64,000 bases of DNA from Paenimyroides viscosum. GTDB taxonomy: Bacteria > Bacteroidota > Bacteroidia > Flavobacteriales > Flavobacteriaceae. Numbering within the stretch: position 1 is the stretch's first letter; the number at the start of each line of letters is the position of its first letter. The notes beneath the pieces are model-generated. The model was given only the letters and a program-made list of their open reading frames with translations, was not told the origin of the DNA and made no database searches. The position numbers and the translations under genes are program-made. The stretch is taken from assembly GCF_003858535.1 (NCBI RefSeq), contig NZ_RQTJ01000002.1:1-64000 (forward strand), in the 5' to 3' direction. This document shows positions 15,851 through 26,511 of this stretch, in pieces.

Positions 15851-18597
15851 ATTACCGTTTCTTCAAATACCGTTTCGGGATCTAAAATAGTATTCAGTAA
15901 ACTGATTAATTCCGCTTTAAAATCAATCAATAAATCATCGGTAATAAACTCGTTTAAAACTTTATCTTCTTTTAAACCAAAAAGTAAATATCCCGATTTT
16001 CTATTCTTAAACGAATAAATACCCGCTTGAACAGGCAAATAGGTATTGCTTTTATACATTAAACCGTACATAAGTAATTGGATTGCTTTTTCGAACTTTA
16101 AATCTGTCGTAATTCCACTAATTTCTTTTATTTGAACCTGATTTAAATCTACTTTTCCTGTTTTATAATCAATAATCCGGACCACATTATTACGAATTTC
16201 AATTCTATCGGCAATTCCCGACAATTTTATAGCGTACGGTAAATTGGCATCTTCAAGAACAGTTTCCAAAGTTTGTTCTAAACCCATTATGGTAACATCA
16301 TCTCCATTCTCTAACATTTCTTTTTCTAACATTAAAAAATGATACACGTTACGTTTTGCAACTTCAAACGCTAAAAGATTTTTTCCATATTTATCGGCAC
16401 TTTCGGAATAATTTAGTTGAAACTGCTTCACAATTTCTGTTTGATACTTTTGCAACATTTCATCAACCATTGCAATGGTTAATTTTTGATTTATAACAGG
16501 CTTGTACAATTCTTCCAGAGCGCCGTGAATAATAGTTCCCAAAGTATTTAAGGCGATATTTTCTTCTACTTCATCTAACTCCCGAATACCCAAAACACGC
16601 TGCATGTAAAACTGCATGGGATTACGCATATAATTTCCGATTGCCGAAGGAGAAAAGCCTTTATCTGAAGCAATTTCTTTCAATCGATTTTGCAATAATT
16701 CCGATTTTTCAATCACTAAAGGTTCACTAATTGTGTCGGGATATTTTGCAAAGTAATTATTCACTTTTATGTTGTGATTTACCTGCGGATCTAAAATCAA
16801 TTGCGTTATAAATCTACTTTTTTCGCCAGCATCTAAACCTTCGGAATTTGAATTATATAAAAGATAAATATTCTTAGCGCGCAACAACAAATGGTAGAAA
16901 TGGTAGGTATAAATAGCATCTTTTTCTCGGAAAGTTGGCAAACCCAATTCCATTTTCACATCGTACGGAATAAACGAATTAGCCGATTTCCCTGCAGGAA
17001 ATTTCCCTTCGTTTAATGAAGTAATAATCACATTGTCAAAATCTAAAACTCGACTTTCTAAAACACCCATTACCTGTAAACCTTCCAACGGTTCGCCTTC
17101 AAAAGATACTTCAGCCAGATCTGCGACCTGCTTGTAAATGGTTACAAATTGCTGGGCATTTTCAATAACTTTATATTTTAATTGATAATTTTTAATCTGC
17201 GTTAAAACCTGATGAAATGCGTAGAGAAATGTAAGTGAAACATCATCGTTATTCTGTCGTAAATACGTTCTAATTTCAAAAACAATCGCTTCAATTCTGT
17301 CAATGATTTCAATAACATCAATATTCCAATCTTTAATAATCAGCTGTAAAAAAGAATTATCTGTTGGAACAAAATCTAATGTAGAGAAACTAAAAAAAGA
17401 TAAATTTCGTTTATTAATGCCATCAACAACCTTTTTTGAAGCTGCTAGATTTTCAATTAACGAATGCGACAACACATCTAAAACTTCTTTATGATAAAAA
17501 GTTGCTTTGCTTTTTCCGCGGTTCAACGCATTGACGTGCATTTTAAAAAACTTTGCAAAAAACAATTGTATTGGGTTTGATTTACTGTCGTAATTCATTG
17601 TTACATTCAACGAGGCTACTGTATTTGGCAACGCATAAAGTACTGGAATCAACAAATTTTCTTCGGATAAAACAACCGCCGTTTTTTGCAGATTTTCATT
17701 AGATTTTTGAAGTTCTTCTACAATTGATCCCACAATTTTTGCCTGCCCAACAGATTTCGGAGTACTGATAATCTCGATATTTTTTGACTGTTTGAATTCA
17801 TCAACAATCCAATCATAAGGATGCGATTTATAGTACGACCAATTTTGTTTGATTTTTCGAGCGAAATATCCTGCGCCGTGATCTGGATCGTTTAGAAAAA
17901 CAGCATCGGTATCCCAATAAACTTTCGCTAAACCGTTTTTTAATAATTTTTGTATAATGTGTTCTTCTGCCTGATTTAATGCGTTAAAACCAGCAAAATA
18001 AATGGTTTTAGAAGTATTTTCTTTCATAAAAACATCAAGCTTATCAACAGCAAGTCTATAAACCAATCCCTGATAGCCTGAATTTTGCTCTATTAAATGT
18101 TTGGTAAACGCATTGTAATAGGTTGGTAACTGATCCCAAAACGTGAGGTAATTATCTATTAAAGCACTTCGATCTTCTGCTTTTACAGACCAATGGTTTA
18201 TATCATCAATGTTTTTAAGATAATCAAAAACATGACTTGGCTTTAGCAAATAACGATCTATTTCATTAAAATCTTGTAGCAGCATTTTTGCCCAATTGCT
18301 GAATTGTTCAAAATCTTGCTGTACATTTTGCGGAGTGATTTCCTTATAAACTTCATAAAATTCAAAAAGCTGTTCAACACCTGTTAAGGTATTCATCTTT
18401 GAAATTCTTGTTATTAGATCTTCTATACTAATAATTTCAGGTGCAAAAAAGGTTTTGGATGATGTGCTTTTAAAAGCCTCTAACAAAAACAATCTTGCAC
18501 GTTTATTTGGAAGAACAATAACCGTATTTGTAAAATTCAAGTTACAATCGTTTGCGATTTGCTGTGCTATTTTATGTAGAAAGTAAGTTGTATTCAT
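15847..18597 (-). CDS. AddB-like PD-(D/E)XK nuclease, recombination partner subunit
   Basis: Protein of 916 aa resembling the AddB/RexB-like subunit of the double-strand-break processing complex. The N-terminus (VIVLPNKRARLFLLEAF) corresponds to the inactive helicase-like half; no Walker A GxGKT is present. The C-terminal nuclease shows SPSAIGNYMRNPMQFYMQRVLG, GTIIHGALEELY, and GIADRIEI...RIIDYKTG (about residues 795-815), the PD-(D/E)XK core. The four-Cys iron-sulfur site of Bacillus AddB appears to be absent (Asn in place of the first C-terminal Cys, no Cys after the nuclease motif). The start at ATG 18597 is preferred, since the longer reading frame to 18642 crosses the ompA terminator. 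The partner AddA-like gene is 2.8 kb upstream. Confidence 0.8.
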   Translation of the reverse strand: MNTTYFLHKIAQQIANDCNLNFTNTVIVLPNKRARLFLLEAFKSTSSKTFFAPEIISIEDLITRISKMNTLTGVEQLFEFYEVYKEITPQNVQQDFEQFSNWAKMLLQDFNEIDRYLLKPSHVFDYLKNIDDINHWSVKAEDRSALIDNYLTFWDQLPTYYNAFTKHLIEQNSGYQGLVYRLAVDKLDVFMKENTSKTIYFAGFNALNQAEEHIIQKLLKNGLAKVYWDTDAVFLNDPDHGAGYFARKIKQNWSYYKSHPYDWIVDEFKQSKNIEIISTPKSVGQAKIVGSIVEELQKSNENLQKTAVVLSEENLLIPVLYALPNTVASLNVTMNYDSKSNPIQLFFAKFFKMHVNALNRGKSKATFYHKEVLDVLSHSLIENLAASKKVVDGINKRNLSFFSFSTLDFVPTDNSFLQLIIKDWNIDVIEIIDRIEAIVFEIRTYLRQNNDDVSLTFLYAFHQVLTQIKNYQLKYKVIENAQQFVTIYKQVADLAEVSFEGEPLEGLQVMGVLESRVLDFDNVIITSLNEGKFPAGKSANSFIPYDVKMELGLPTFREKDAIYTYHFYHLLLRAKNIYLLYNSNSEGLDAGEKSRFITQLILDPQVNHNIKVNNYFAKYPDTISEPLVIEKSELLQNRLKEIASDKGFSPSAIGNYMRNPMQFYMQRVLGIRELDEVEENIALNTLGTIIHGALEELYKPVINQKLTIAMVDEMLQKYQTEIVKQFQLNYSESADKYGKNLLAFEVAKRNVYHFLMLEKEMLENGDDVTIMGLEQTLETVLEDANLPYAIKLSGIADRIEIRNNVVRIIDYKTGKVDLNQVQIKEISGITTDLKFEKAIQLLMYGLMYKSNTYLPVQAGIYSFKNRKSGYLLFGLKEDKVLNEFITDDLLIDFKAELISLLNTILDPETVFEETVI

Positions 18598-18608
18598 TTT
18601 ATAAAAAT

Positions 18609-18640
18609 AAAAAAACGTCCCGACAAATCGGGACGTTTTC
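18609..18640 (-). terminator. Terminator of the ompA gene
   Basis: Perfect 12-base stem aaaacgtcccga / tcgggacgtttt with a caaa loop, A run on the plus strand. It separates ompA from the AddB-like gene. Confidence 0.9.
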
Positions 18641-18660
18641 AATAATATTTAAATTGTAAA

Positions 18661-20085
18661 TTATTTTACTAATTTAATTTCTGTACGACGGTTATTAGCA
18701 CGTCCTGCAACAGTTTTGTTATCATCGATTGGGTTTTTAGAACCAAAACCTTGAGAAGATAAACGGCTTGCAGAAATTCCTTTAGAGATTAAATATTCTC
18801 TTACTGCATTTGCACGATCGTTTGATAATGGGTCGTTGATTTTATCAGTACCTGTACTATCTGTATGACCTTCAATTGCAAATTTAGCATTAGGGAATTG
18901 GTTCATTACTCTTGCCATATTGTCTAACACTGCGAAAGACTGCTCTTGGAAAGTAGATTTACCTGTGTTAAACAAGATTGTTTTACCGTACTCGTTTAAT
19001 TGTTTGATGTGCTCTTCTTTAACTTCTGGACATCCTTTGTTAGATGCAGGACCTGCAACTTCTGGACACTCATCATCTTTATCAAAAACTCCATCACCAT
19101 CTGTATCTGGCCAAGGACAACCGTTGTTCTCTTTTGGACCTGCTTCTTCTGGACATTCGTCTTGTGCGTCTGCAATTCCATCACCGTCTGTATCAGGACA
19201 TCCGTTGAATTCTTTTAATCCTGGCTCATCTGGACAAGCATCTTCGTGGTTAGGAATTCCGTCACCGTCAGAATCAGGACAACCGTTCATAGCTGCATCA
19301 CCAAATTCGAATGGACATTGATCTAAATGATCCGGAATACCATCTTTATCAGAATCAGGACAACCATTGAACTCTTTTAATCCAAACAACTCTGGACACT
19401 CATCGTATTTATCTAAAATACCGTCACCATCTGTATCTTTTCCACCAAAACGGAAAGAAACTCCTGCAACGTGTTGTAAATGTGTTGGAACAGAAACATC
19501 GTTCGCTCTCACTACACCATCGTCTTCTAACTGATGTTTATAAGTAGATGATAAGTTTAAACCAATGTTTTCAGTTAACCAAAATGTAAGACCTAAACCT
19601 CCATTAACATTACCAGATGATGCTTTTCCTAAGAAAGCGTACCCTCCACCAACGTGAATAGAAGGATCAAACCATTTTGAACCGATTAATCCACCGATAC
19701 TGTATTTAAATTGACCATCAATTCCATAATACATCAAATCTGCTGCATCAACTCGTCTTTGTCCGTTAAAATCCGCACCAATTAGGTTACTGTTAGCATC
19801 CATAACCACTCTTTTCATTTTGTTTACAGAACCTGTAACACCAAAAGAGAAATTAGCACCTAAATAATGAGATACGTTTAAAACAGAAGCAGATGGTAAG
19901 ATGCTCCAGTTATCTGTTTGGAAATATTGACCAAAACGATCTGCAAAGTCTGTGGCAACACTTGAACGTCCACCGTCCAAAGCATTAACACCCACGGTAA
20001 TAGCCCATGGCTGATCAGCATTTTGTGCTTGTGTAGCTGTACCAGCTAATAACAAAGCAGCTGCAAATACTTTTAATTGTTTCAT
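18661..20085 (-). CDS. OmpA family outer-membrane protein with thrombospondin type 3 repeats
   Basis: Major outer-membrane protein type, 474 aa. Signal peptide (residues about 1-20, TATQAQ), an eight-stranded beta-barrel region (about 21-215), then about five Ca2+-binding TSP3 repeats of the DTDGDGI.D..DECP...G..GCPD form (about 217-345), and a C-terminal OmpA peptidoglycan-binding domain ([55 protein letters not shown]). It likely links the outer membrane to peptidoglycan. A textbook Bacteroidota promoter lies at 20121-20151, consistent with strong expression. Confidence 0.93.
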   Translation of the reverse strand: MKQLKVFAAALLLAGTATQAQNADQPWAITVGVNALDGGRSSVATDFADRFGQYFQTDNWSILPSASVLNVSHYLGANFSFGVTGSVNKMKRVVMDANSNLIGADFNGQRRVDAADLMYYGIDGQFKYSIGGLIGSKWFDPSIHVGGGYAFLGKASSGNVNGGLGLTFWLTENIGLNLSSTYKHQLEDDGVVRANDVSVPTHLQHVAGVSFRFGGKDTDGDGILDKYDECPELFGLKEFNGCPDSDKDGIPDHLDQCPFEFGDAAMNGCPDSDGDGIPNHEDACPDEPGLKEFNGCPDTDGDGIADAQDECPEEAGPKENNGCPWPDTDGDGVFDKDDECPEVAGPASNKGCPEVKEEHIKQLNEYGKTILFNTGKSTFQEQSFAVLDNMARVMNQFPNAKFAIEGHTDSTGTDKINDPLSNDRANAVREYLISKGISASRLSSQGFGSKNPIDDNKTVAGRANNRRTEIKLVK

Positions 20086-20120
20086 AACTATTCAATTTTC
20101 TACTTTACGTAATATTTTCA

Positions 20121-20151
20121 CAAAAATAAATTGTTTCAACGAATATACAAA
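20121..20151 (-). promoter_or_regulatory. Promoter of ompA (TTTG-N19-TATTTTTG)
   Basis: On the minus strand TTTG (20148-20151) precedes TATTTTTG (20121-20128) by exactly 19 bases, a full match to the Bacteroidota sigma factor consensus. Confidence 0.8.
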
Positions 20152-20190
20152 ATAAATTAGTGAAACCTTTAACATTTTTATAAGATTTTT

Positions 20191-21384
20191 TTATACTACC
20201 CCTAACTCTTTAGCCACTTCTGCAAAAGCTTTGATGGCTTTATCAAGATGTTCTTGTGTATGTGCCGCCGATAATTGTACGCGAATACGCGCTTTGTCTT
20301 TTGGTACAACAGGGAAGAAAAATCCAATAACGTAAATGCCTTTTTCTAATAATTTATCTGCCATTACCTGCGATAACTTGGCATCGTACAACATTACTGG
20401 AACTATTGCAGAATCGCCATCAATGATATCCAATCCTGCAGCTTTCATACCTTTTTTAAAGTAGTTTGTATTCCATTCCAACTGATCTCTTAACTTGGTA
20501 TCTTTTTTCAACAGTTCAAAAACTTTTAAAGATGCACCAACAATTGATGGAGCTAATGAGTTTGAAAACAAATACGGACGTGAACGCTGACGTAATATTT
20601 CAATGATTTCTTTTTTAGCTGTAGTATATCCGCCCATTGCACCACCTAAAGCTTTACCTAATGTACCTGTAATAATATCTACACGACCCATTACGTTTTT
20701 AGCTTCTAACGTTCCTTTACCTGTAGCGCCAATAAATCCGGCTGCGTGACATTCGTCAACCATTACCATAGCATCGTACTTATCTGCTAAATCGCAAATT
20801 TTATCTAACGGCGCAACCAATCCGTCCATAGAGAAAACGCCATCGGTAACAATCAATTTAAAACGGCGACCATCGGCAACTGCTTGTTGTAACTGCTTTT
20901 CTAAATCTGCCATGTCGTTATTTTCGTAACGGTAACGTGCTGCTTTACATAAACGAACACCATCGATAATTGAAGCGTGGTTTAAACTATCTGAAATAAT
21001 ACAATCTTCGGCTCCTAATAAAGGTTCAAAAACACCACCGTTTGCATCAAAAGCTGCTGCGTATAAAACAGTATCTTCGGTTCCGTAAAAATCGGCAATT
21101 TCTTGTTCTAATTGTTTGTGAATATCTTGTGTTCCGCAGATAAAACGAACAGACGACATTCCGAAACCGTGCGTATCTAACGCATCTTTAGCTGCCTGAA
21201 CAACTTCTGGATGCGACGATAATCCTAAATAGTTATTGGCACAAAAGTTCAATACTTTTTCGCCTGTACTAATGGTAATTTCGGCATCTTGAGGCGATGT
21301 AATAATACGTTCTTTTTTATACAAACCATTTTCTTTAATGGTATCAATTTCTGTTTGTAAAAACTCTTTAATACTTCCGTACAT
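20191..21384 (-). CDS. kbl: Glycine C-acetyltransferase (2-amino-3-ketobutyrate CoA ligase)
   Basis: PLP enzyme of 397 aa, the usual length, of the alpha-oxoamine synthase family. It cleaves 2-amino-3-oxobutyrate with CoA to glycine and acetyl-CoA in threonine breakdown. Visible: [43 protein letters not shown], and the PLP lysine in [14 protein letters not shown] at residue 244. The close relatives KBL, 8-amino-7-oxononanoate synthase and serine palmitoyltransferase share the fold, but the N-terminus and the [16 protein letters not shown] segment point to KBL. No threonine dehydrogenase is adjacent in this window. Confidence 0.92.
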   Translation of the reverse strand: MYGSIKEFLQTEIDTIKENGLYKKERIITSPQDAEITISTGEKVLNFCANNYLGLSSHPEVVQAAKDALDTHGFGMSSVRFICGTQDIHKQLEQEIADFYGTEDTVLYAAAFDANGGVFEPLLGAEDCIISDSLNHASIIDGVRLCKAARYRYENNDMADLEKQLQQAVADGRRFKLIVTDGVFSMDGLVAPLDKICDLADKYDAMVMVDECHAAGFIGATGKGTLEAKNVMGRVDIITGTLGKALGGAMGGYTTAKKEIIEILRQRSRPYLFSNSLAPSIVGASLKVFELLKKDTKLRDQLEWNTNYFKKGMKAAGLDIIDGDSAIVPVMLYDAKLSQVMADKLLEKGIYVIGFFFPVVPKDKARIRVQLSAAHTQEHLDKAIKAFAEVAKELGVV

Positions 21385-21419
21385 AGTTATATGATTTATT
21401 TTTATTTACTATTGATAGG

Positions 21420-24400
21420 TTACAAATTTATTATTTTTAAATCGTCTTGAATATACAACAAGGTCTTTTTTACAATTTCATAACCCATTTCATCTATTGC
21501 CAAAGCATAATCGTTAATTTGTTGGATGTATTTTGCTTGTTCTTCCCCTGTTTTATAATCGATAATATAGGCTTTATTTCCGTTAATTGCAACTCGGTCT
21601 GGTTTTATGTTTTTGAACGATTTATGCAAAATTGGTCGTTCGTTATAAATGATATTTTCTTTATTAAAGAAAGGTTGCAAATCTGCATGTTGAACAATTT
21701 CTGTAATTTTTTCTGATATTTCAACTTCTTCTGTTGTAGGCAACATTCCTTTCGATACTGCATTTTTTACCACAAAAGCAATGTCATCAGCCGTAATAAT
21801 TTCAGCCAACAGTTCGTGTATTAAATTTCCTTTTTCTATGGCATGTTGCTGCTTGGTATCCCACATTATTGCTTCGCGCTTTGCAATTTTTATTACCGAT
21901 TGATCTATTGGTTTTTCTACCGATTTTATCACAATTGGTTTTACAAGTTCATCGTTTTTTTCTTCAGAAACTTTAATTGCATCGCCAAAAGGATAATTTA
22001 ATTCGTTTTCAGAAAATCGACCTGAATCTTCCAAATAGGTCACAAAAAATGTAGCTAATGTATTGGGTAACGTTCCGGTTTTAGATCGTTTGTAATTGCT
22101 AATGATATACAATTGTTCTTCGGCACGGGTTAACGCCACGTACAAAACATTCAAATTATCCAACAGTTCTTCTTGCTTTTTTTGATCGTACAACCGTTGC
22201 GCAGTTTCGCCATACATTTTCACATCGTTTTTTAAATCGACCAATGCTTTAGGGATAACCAACTGATCGTTTTCTTCTAAATCTACCCATATTTTATCAC
22301 GTGATTTGGAGAAATCCTCATCGGCAAACGGATAAATCACCACTGGAAATTCCAATCCTTTTGATTTATGAACCGTCATTAATCTTACAGCATTTTCGTT
22401 TTCGGGCGATGGAATACTTAATTTATGATAATTCTGTTCCCAATAATTTAAAAAATCGGCTATTGTTGATTGATTTTTTACGGTTCGTTCTAAAATTAAA
22501 TCTAGAAAATACTGCACATAAGCTTCGGTTTTCTTTGTCGGGATAAATGCCGAGACCATTAGTTCTACCGCAACGTACAAATTGTTTTTACGGAGTTCTT
22601 TAAAGTTGATTTCAATGCCGAATGTTTTTAAATAGTCTTGAAAATCGGTTTCATTATCCATCGCCATTCCCTTCACAATCACATCGTGCACTTTGGCATC
22701 TTTCAGAATAAATCGACCAACGTAATATAAAATCAGCGCTTTTGCTTCTTTATCGTGATTATTCTTTAAAAATCGTAACAAATTCAACAGTAACTGTACT
22801 TCGGTAGCGTTATTAATCAACAAGGTTTCCGACGATAAAATACGAATTCCATTTTTTGTTAAATGATTTGCAACCTTAACACCATCTTTACTTTTACGTG
22901 TTAAAACCACAATATCGCCCAACGAAAAACCTTGATTCAGAACATTTTCAATGGTTTTTAAAACTTCGTTCAGATACAAATCGTCTTTTGTAACCTCATC
23001 ATCAACCAATAAATCATTGTTTAAAAAAGCAATATTTACGAAACCGCCTTTTTTAGGATTTGTGTTTTGATGCGAATAATTTTCGTACAGATTTTGATAC
23101 GCTTCGTTATTAAACTGATTTGCCAAAAACTTGAAAATTCCGTTGTTAAATTCGATCACTTGCGAAAAGCTGCGGTAATTGGTATCTAAACTTATGGTTG
23201 CTTTTGACGGATTCGAAAACGGATTTTCGCCATCGCTCAACTGCATAAATTGTTCTGCCTTGCCACCTCGCCAACGGTAAATTGCCTGTTTTGGATCGCC
23301 CACAATCATTAACGAACCTTGTTTGCCAAAATCGTCTTCTCCAGAAAGCGCATTATCAATCAACGGAACCAGATTTTGCCATTGCATTTCGGATGTATCC
23401 TGAAATTCATCAATAAAAAAATGTCGGTATTTTTCGCCCAAACGTTCATAAATAAAAGGTGCAGGCTGATTTTTTAATTCTTCGTAAATAATCTTGTTGA
23501 ACTGCGATATAGAAAGAATCTGCTGTTCGGTTTGTATGCGGTTAATTTCGTTACTTATAGAATTCAGCAACGAAAGTGGTACCAGATTTTTCAGAAAAGC
23601 TTCGTAAAAATAGATTTTTCCGAACAGCGGATAAATCTTTTTTGTAATCGCTAATAAATCGGGTATTAACTGTTCTATTGCTTCTTTATCTTTTGCGGTT
23701 TTATTGATTTTTATATCGTCTGCTTCGTAATATTTTTTATTAGCGTTGTTGTAGTTCCCATCAACAATTCCTATTAAATGTTTTGGAAAATAACCACCGC
23801 TGAACGATTTATTGTCGATACCATTGGTTTCCAGCAACTGCAACGCATTTTGAGCCAACGTAACCGTTTCGGCTTTTAACTGATTGATTTGATCGTGCAA
23901 CCAACTTTTCAATGACAAAAACGTCTGCATTTCAATGTTTTCAAAAGCTTCCAATTCTTGTTTGTTGTTTTCGTTCAATAACAAACGACCAATTTCCATT
24001 AACTCGTTGGTAACATCCCAACTTTTATCGTCATCGGCTTTACTTATAGAAAAATCGACCAATAGCTTCGTTAATTCGTCATCAATTCCGGCTTGCGAAA
24101 TCAAGGCATCAACGGCTTCCTGCAACAAAGCTTCGGTATCCAAAGAAACTTCAAACTGAAAAGGTAAATTCAAATCAAACGCAAACGAACGAATTACCTT
24201 GTGGGTGAATTTATCAATTGTAGAAATATCAAAACCCGCATAATTATGAATGATGTTTTTTAATATTTTTTTCGATTTTTCTCGGATATATGCTTCGGTA
24301 AACTCAGTTTCTTGAACAATTTGTTCCAACAACTGATATTCTTTCTTTGGAATTTCGTTCAACGTAAACGCATAAATGCACGAAACAATGCGCGATTTCA

Positions 24401-24563
24401 TTTCGTTAACGGCTTTGTTTGTAAAGGTTATTGCAAGCACGTTTCGGTAAGCATCGTCTTTATTAGAATATCCTAACAAAATTTTAAGATACTCTTTTAC
24501 AAGCGTATGCGTTTTACCGGCGCCGGCTGATGCATTATAAATGGTAAAGGCTTTTTTTTCCAA
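21420..24563 (-). CDS. AddA-like UvrD/REP helicase-nuclease
   Basis: Superfamily 1A helicase of 1047 aa. Walker A ASAGAGKTHT (about 11-20), AITFTNKAVNEMK, Walker B FFIDEFQDTSEMQW, GDPKQAIYRWRGG, LDTNYRS, MTVHKSKGLEFPVVIYP, and LYVALTRAEEQLYI are all present. A C-terminal PD-(D/E)XK nuclease follows (GNLIHELL near 912, DRVAI and IIDYKTG near 1000). With the AddB-like protein downstream it should process double-strand breaks for RecA loading. Translation must begin at the TTG at 24561-24563, because no ATG precedes the Walker A motif. It lies divergent to sod with about 108 bp between. Confidence 0.88.
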   Translation of the reverse strand: MEKKAFTIYNASAGAGKTHTLVKEYLKILLGYSNKDDAYRNVLAITFTNKAVNEMKSRIVSCIYAFTLNEIPKKEYQLLEQIVQETEFTEAYIREKSKKILKNIIHNYAGFDISTIDKFTHKVIRSFAFDLNLPFQFEVSLDTEALLQEAVDALISQAGIDDELTKLLVDFSISKADDDKSWDVTNELMEIGRLLLNENNKQELEAFENIEMQTFLSLKSWLHDQINQLKAETVTLAQNALQLLETNGIDNKSFSGGYFPKHLIGIVDGNYNNANKKYYEADDIKINKTAKDKEAIEQLIPDLLAITKKIYPLFGKIYFYEAFLKNLVPLSLLNSISNEINRIQTEQQILSISQFNKIIYEELKNQPAPFIYERLGEKYRHFFIDEFQDTSEMQWQNLVPLIDNALSGEDDFGKQGSLMIVGDPKQAIYRWRGGKAEQFMQLSDGENPFSNPSKATISLDTNYRSFSQVIEFNNGIFKFLANQFNNEAYQNLYENYSHQNTNPKKGGFVNIAFLNNDLLVDDEVTKDDLYLNEVLKTIENVLNQGFSLGDIVVLTRKSKDGVKVANHLTKNGIRILSSETLLINNATEVQLLLNLLRFLKNNHDKEAKALILYYVGRFILKDAKVHDVIVKGMAMDNETDFQDYLKTFGIEINFKELRKNNLYVAVELMVSAFIPTKKTEAYVQYFLDLILERTVKNQSTIADFLNYWEQNYHKLSIPSPENENAVRLMTVHKSKGLEFPVVIYPFADEDFSKSRDKIWVDLEENDQLVIPKALVDLKNDVKMYGETAQRLYDQKKQEELLDNLNVLYVALTRAEEQLYIISNYKRSKTGTLPNTLATFFVTYLEDSGRFSENELNYPFGDAIKVSEEKNDELVKPIVIKSVEKPIDQSVIKIAKREAIMWDTKQQHAIEKGNLIHELLAEIITADDIAFVVKNAVSKGMLPTTEEVEISEKITEIVQHADLQPFFNKENIIYNERPILHKSFKNIKPDRVAINGNKAYIIDYKTGEEQAKYIQQINDYALAIDEMGYEIVKKTLLYIQDDLKIINL

Positions 24564-24627
24564 AATAAATTATAAAAAAGTTAACAAAGAACACACACAA
24601 TAATTTTTATTGTAGCGCGATTTTGCC

Positions 24628-24635
24628 TAAATTTG
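24628..24635 (+). promoter_or_regulatory. Putative -7 element (TAAATTTG) of the sod gene
   Basis: TAnnTTTG octamer 36 bases above the ATG. An ATTG lies only 15 bases upstream, so the -33 element is unclear. Confidence 0.5.
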
Positions 24636-24671
24636 AATAAAAATAATACTAATCTTTAAAATATTATAGTT

Positions 24672-25277
24672 ATGGCTTTCGAATTACCAAAATTACCATA
24701 TTCTTACGACGCTTTAGAGCCTCATATTGACGCTAGAACAATGGAAATTCACTACTCTAAACACCACCAAGCATACACAACAAATTTAAATGCAGCGATT
24801 GAAGGAACTGATTTAGCAGGAAAATCTATCGAAGATATTTTAACTTCTTTAGACTTAAACAACAAAGCTGTTCGCAATAATGGTGGCGGTTTTTACAACC
24901 ACAATTTATTTTGGGAAATTATGGCGCCTAACTCAGGTGGTGAGCCAACTGGTGAATTAGCTACTGCAATTAACGAAGCTTTTGGATCATTCGATACTTT
25001 TAAAGATGCTTTTGCTAAAGCTGGTGCTACACAATTTGGATCGGGCTGGGCTTGGTTATGTGTTAAAAATGGTAAGTTAGAAGTTTGTGCTACTGCAAAC
25101 CAAGACAACCCTTTAATGCCAGGAATTGGATGCGAAGGTATGCCGATTTTAGGTTTAGATGTTTGGGAACATGCTTATTACTTAAATTACCAAAACCGCA
25201 GACCAGATTACATTAACGCATTTTTCAATGTTGTTAACTGGGACGCTGTTGCTAAAAAATATGCTGACGCTAAATAA
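24672..25277 (+). CDS. sodA: Superoxide dismutase (Fe/Mn family)
   Basis: Cytoplasmic enzyme of 201 aa that dismutates superoxide. Metal ligands are His27 (MEIHYSKHH), His77 ([11 protein letters not shown]), Asp163 and His167 ([10 protein letters not shown]). The [11 protein letters not shown] segment and the TANQDNPLM Gln position are the manganese-type pattern, though many Bacteroidota enzymes accept either metal, so Mn versus Fe is not settled by sequence. Single-gene unit with its own -7 element and a strong terminator downstream. Confidence 0.92.
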   Translation: MAFELPKLPYSYDALEPHIDARTMEIHYSKHHQAYTTNLNAAIEGTDLAGKSIEDILTSLDLNNKAVRNNGGGFYNHNLFWEIMAPNSGGEPTGELATAINEAFGSFDTFKDAFAKAGATQFGSGWAWLCVKNGKLEVCATANQDNPLMPGIGCEGMPILGLDVWEHAYYLNYQNRRPDYINAFFNVVNWDAVAKKYADAK

Positions 25278-25294
25278 TTAAATTAGTGTTTCAT

Positions 25295-25326
25295 TAAAAA
25301 TCGCCTTTTAAAGGCGATTTTTTTGT
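25295..25326 (+). terminator. Terminator of sod, shared with the frameshifted gene
   Basis: Perfect stem aaatcgccttt / aaaggcgattt, almost without loop, followed by a T run on the plus strand and matching A run for the convergent gene. Confidence 0.85.
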
Positions 25327-25837
25327 TTAATCGTACAACTCCTCACCTTCTTTTACTTTATCTTTCAAATCAGATAAATTTCCTTTTCTTGATTTTGTCA
25401 ATCCTTTTAAATCCGTGATATTGGTTTCTGATTCCTTTACTTTTATTCCTGCTTCTAATTTATCTACTTCTGAAAAATAGGTATCGTAAATAACATATTT
25501 AATTCCATTATTAGTAAAAGCTAAATAGGTTAATTCCATTGCTGAATTTTGAGTACCTCCACCTCTTATATTCAGAATATTCAAACATATCAAAACTTGA
25601 TAAATTTTTTTCTTTAGGATATTCCAACTCGATTTTATTTTTCGAACCATATCTATAAACAATATAGTTCTCATTTTTATCAATACAAACCGATAATTGT
25701 TTACCATTTTTCATTTTAAGTTGATAAACCAACTGTTCGTTTTTTAATTGATAGTTTGCTTCTTGAGAAATTAATTTATTTTCTTGAGCGAAAACATTTA
25801 CTTGTACTAAAAGAAATAGCACTATTATATATTTCAT
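25327..25837 (-). pseudogene. Frameshifted secreted protein gene (function unknown)
   Basis: Two overlapping minus-strand frames make one protein. The 5' frame (25837 downward) has a signal peptide (MKYIIVLFLLVQVNVFAQ) and runs to ...FDMFEYSEY. The 3' frame continues with RGGGTQNSAMELTYLAFTNNG and ends KVKEGEELYD. The switch is near 25553-25560, where one missing A in tataagaggt would restore KRGGG. The restored length is about 170 aa. Whether the deletion is real or a sequencing error is open. A fragment of the same 3' end recurs at 26477-26511, so the gene belongs to a family that has duplicated locally. I do not recognise the domain. Confidence 0.65.
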
Positions 25838-25843
25838 TTCAAG

Positions 25844-26455
25844 TTATTTTTTCAAGATTTCTTTTAAAGATTCTGCCACTTGATCTTGACCGTATTCTCC
25901 AAAAAAAGCCGAATATTTATCTTTGTTAATAATTATAAAACTTCGGCAACCATAATGATAATTAAAGAATAGATTCTCAATTAATGCATTGGGATCTTTT
26001 TTCCAATCGTAATCATTTATCGTTTTTATACCTTCTTTGTCTTTGTAAATTCTTAATACATTGACATCGGCAACTTTTTTTACTTTCTTTTCTAATTCTT
26101 TATTCCACTGAATTTGACTTTTTTGAGTGGATGTTCCACTAGAATTACAAGGATCTTTTCCAGGGTAATAATAAATTATCAAAGGTTTGCTGAAATCGAG
26201 CTTTAAATTGAGTTTTTCATTTAATTCTTTAAATAAATTTTCTGAATCGCCTAATGATCCTTTTTCTCCTCTGTTATTTCGATACATTAACTTGAAAGCT
26301 TTTAAAGAATCGTTTTCTACATGATAATATTCTTTACCAGCAAGCAATTTATTAAACGTAGCTTTGTCAATTTTGTTATTATCCGCGTCGTAATAGCTTT
26401 GTGCATTAACTGTATTTTGGACAACTAATACAAATAACAACAGTAGTTTTTTCAT
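25844..26455 (-). CDS. Secreted protein of unknown function, paralogue A
   Basis: Protein of 203 aa with signal peptide (MKKLLLLFVLVVQNTVNAQ). The body contains KPLIIYYYPGKDPCNSSG and the C-terminal block YHYGCRSFIIINKDKYSAFFGEYGQDQVAESLKEILKK. The same two blocks occur in the next gene (LLIIEFYPKSEKC and YHCYNRILVYKNKFIALLGDYNDDEALQRIKKLIK), so the two are paralogues. The strand-plus-Cys arrangement is loosely reminiscent of thioredoxin-fold proteins, but there is no CxxC, so this is weak. Seven bases separate it from the downstream frameshifted gene. Confidence 0.65.
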   Translation of the reverse strand: MKKLLLLFVLVVQNTVNAQSYYDADNNKIDKATFNKLLAGKEYYHVENDSLKAFKLMYRNNRGEKGSLGDSENLFKELNEKLNLKLDFSKPLIIYYYPGKDPCNSSGTSTQKSQIQWNKELEKKVKKVADVNVLRIYKDKEGIKTINDYDWKKDPNALIENLFFNYHYGCRSFIIINKDKYSAFFGEYGQDQVAESLKEILKK

Positions 26456-26476
26456 ATAGTTTTATTATTGATTTAT

Positions 26477-26511
26477 TAATCATACAACTCCTCACCTTCT
26501 TTTACTTTAAG
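26477..26511 (-). repeat. Remnant of a duplicated gene 3' end
   Basis: About 33 bases almost identical to 25329-25360, encoding LKVKEGEELYD and a stop with one base change (cgtac versus catac). It sits between the two paralogues with no open frame ahead of it, as if a copy of the frameshifted gene had been deleted except for its end. Confidence 0.7.

Noticed and set aside
18598-18642. Longer start of the AddB-like protein
   Set aside because: It runs through the 12-bp-stem terminator of ompA, and an ATG with family-like start follows at 18597.
19000-19321. Long plus-strand frames inside ompA
   Set aside because: They are antisense to the TSP3 repeats, whose repeating codons keep other frames open.
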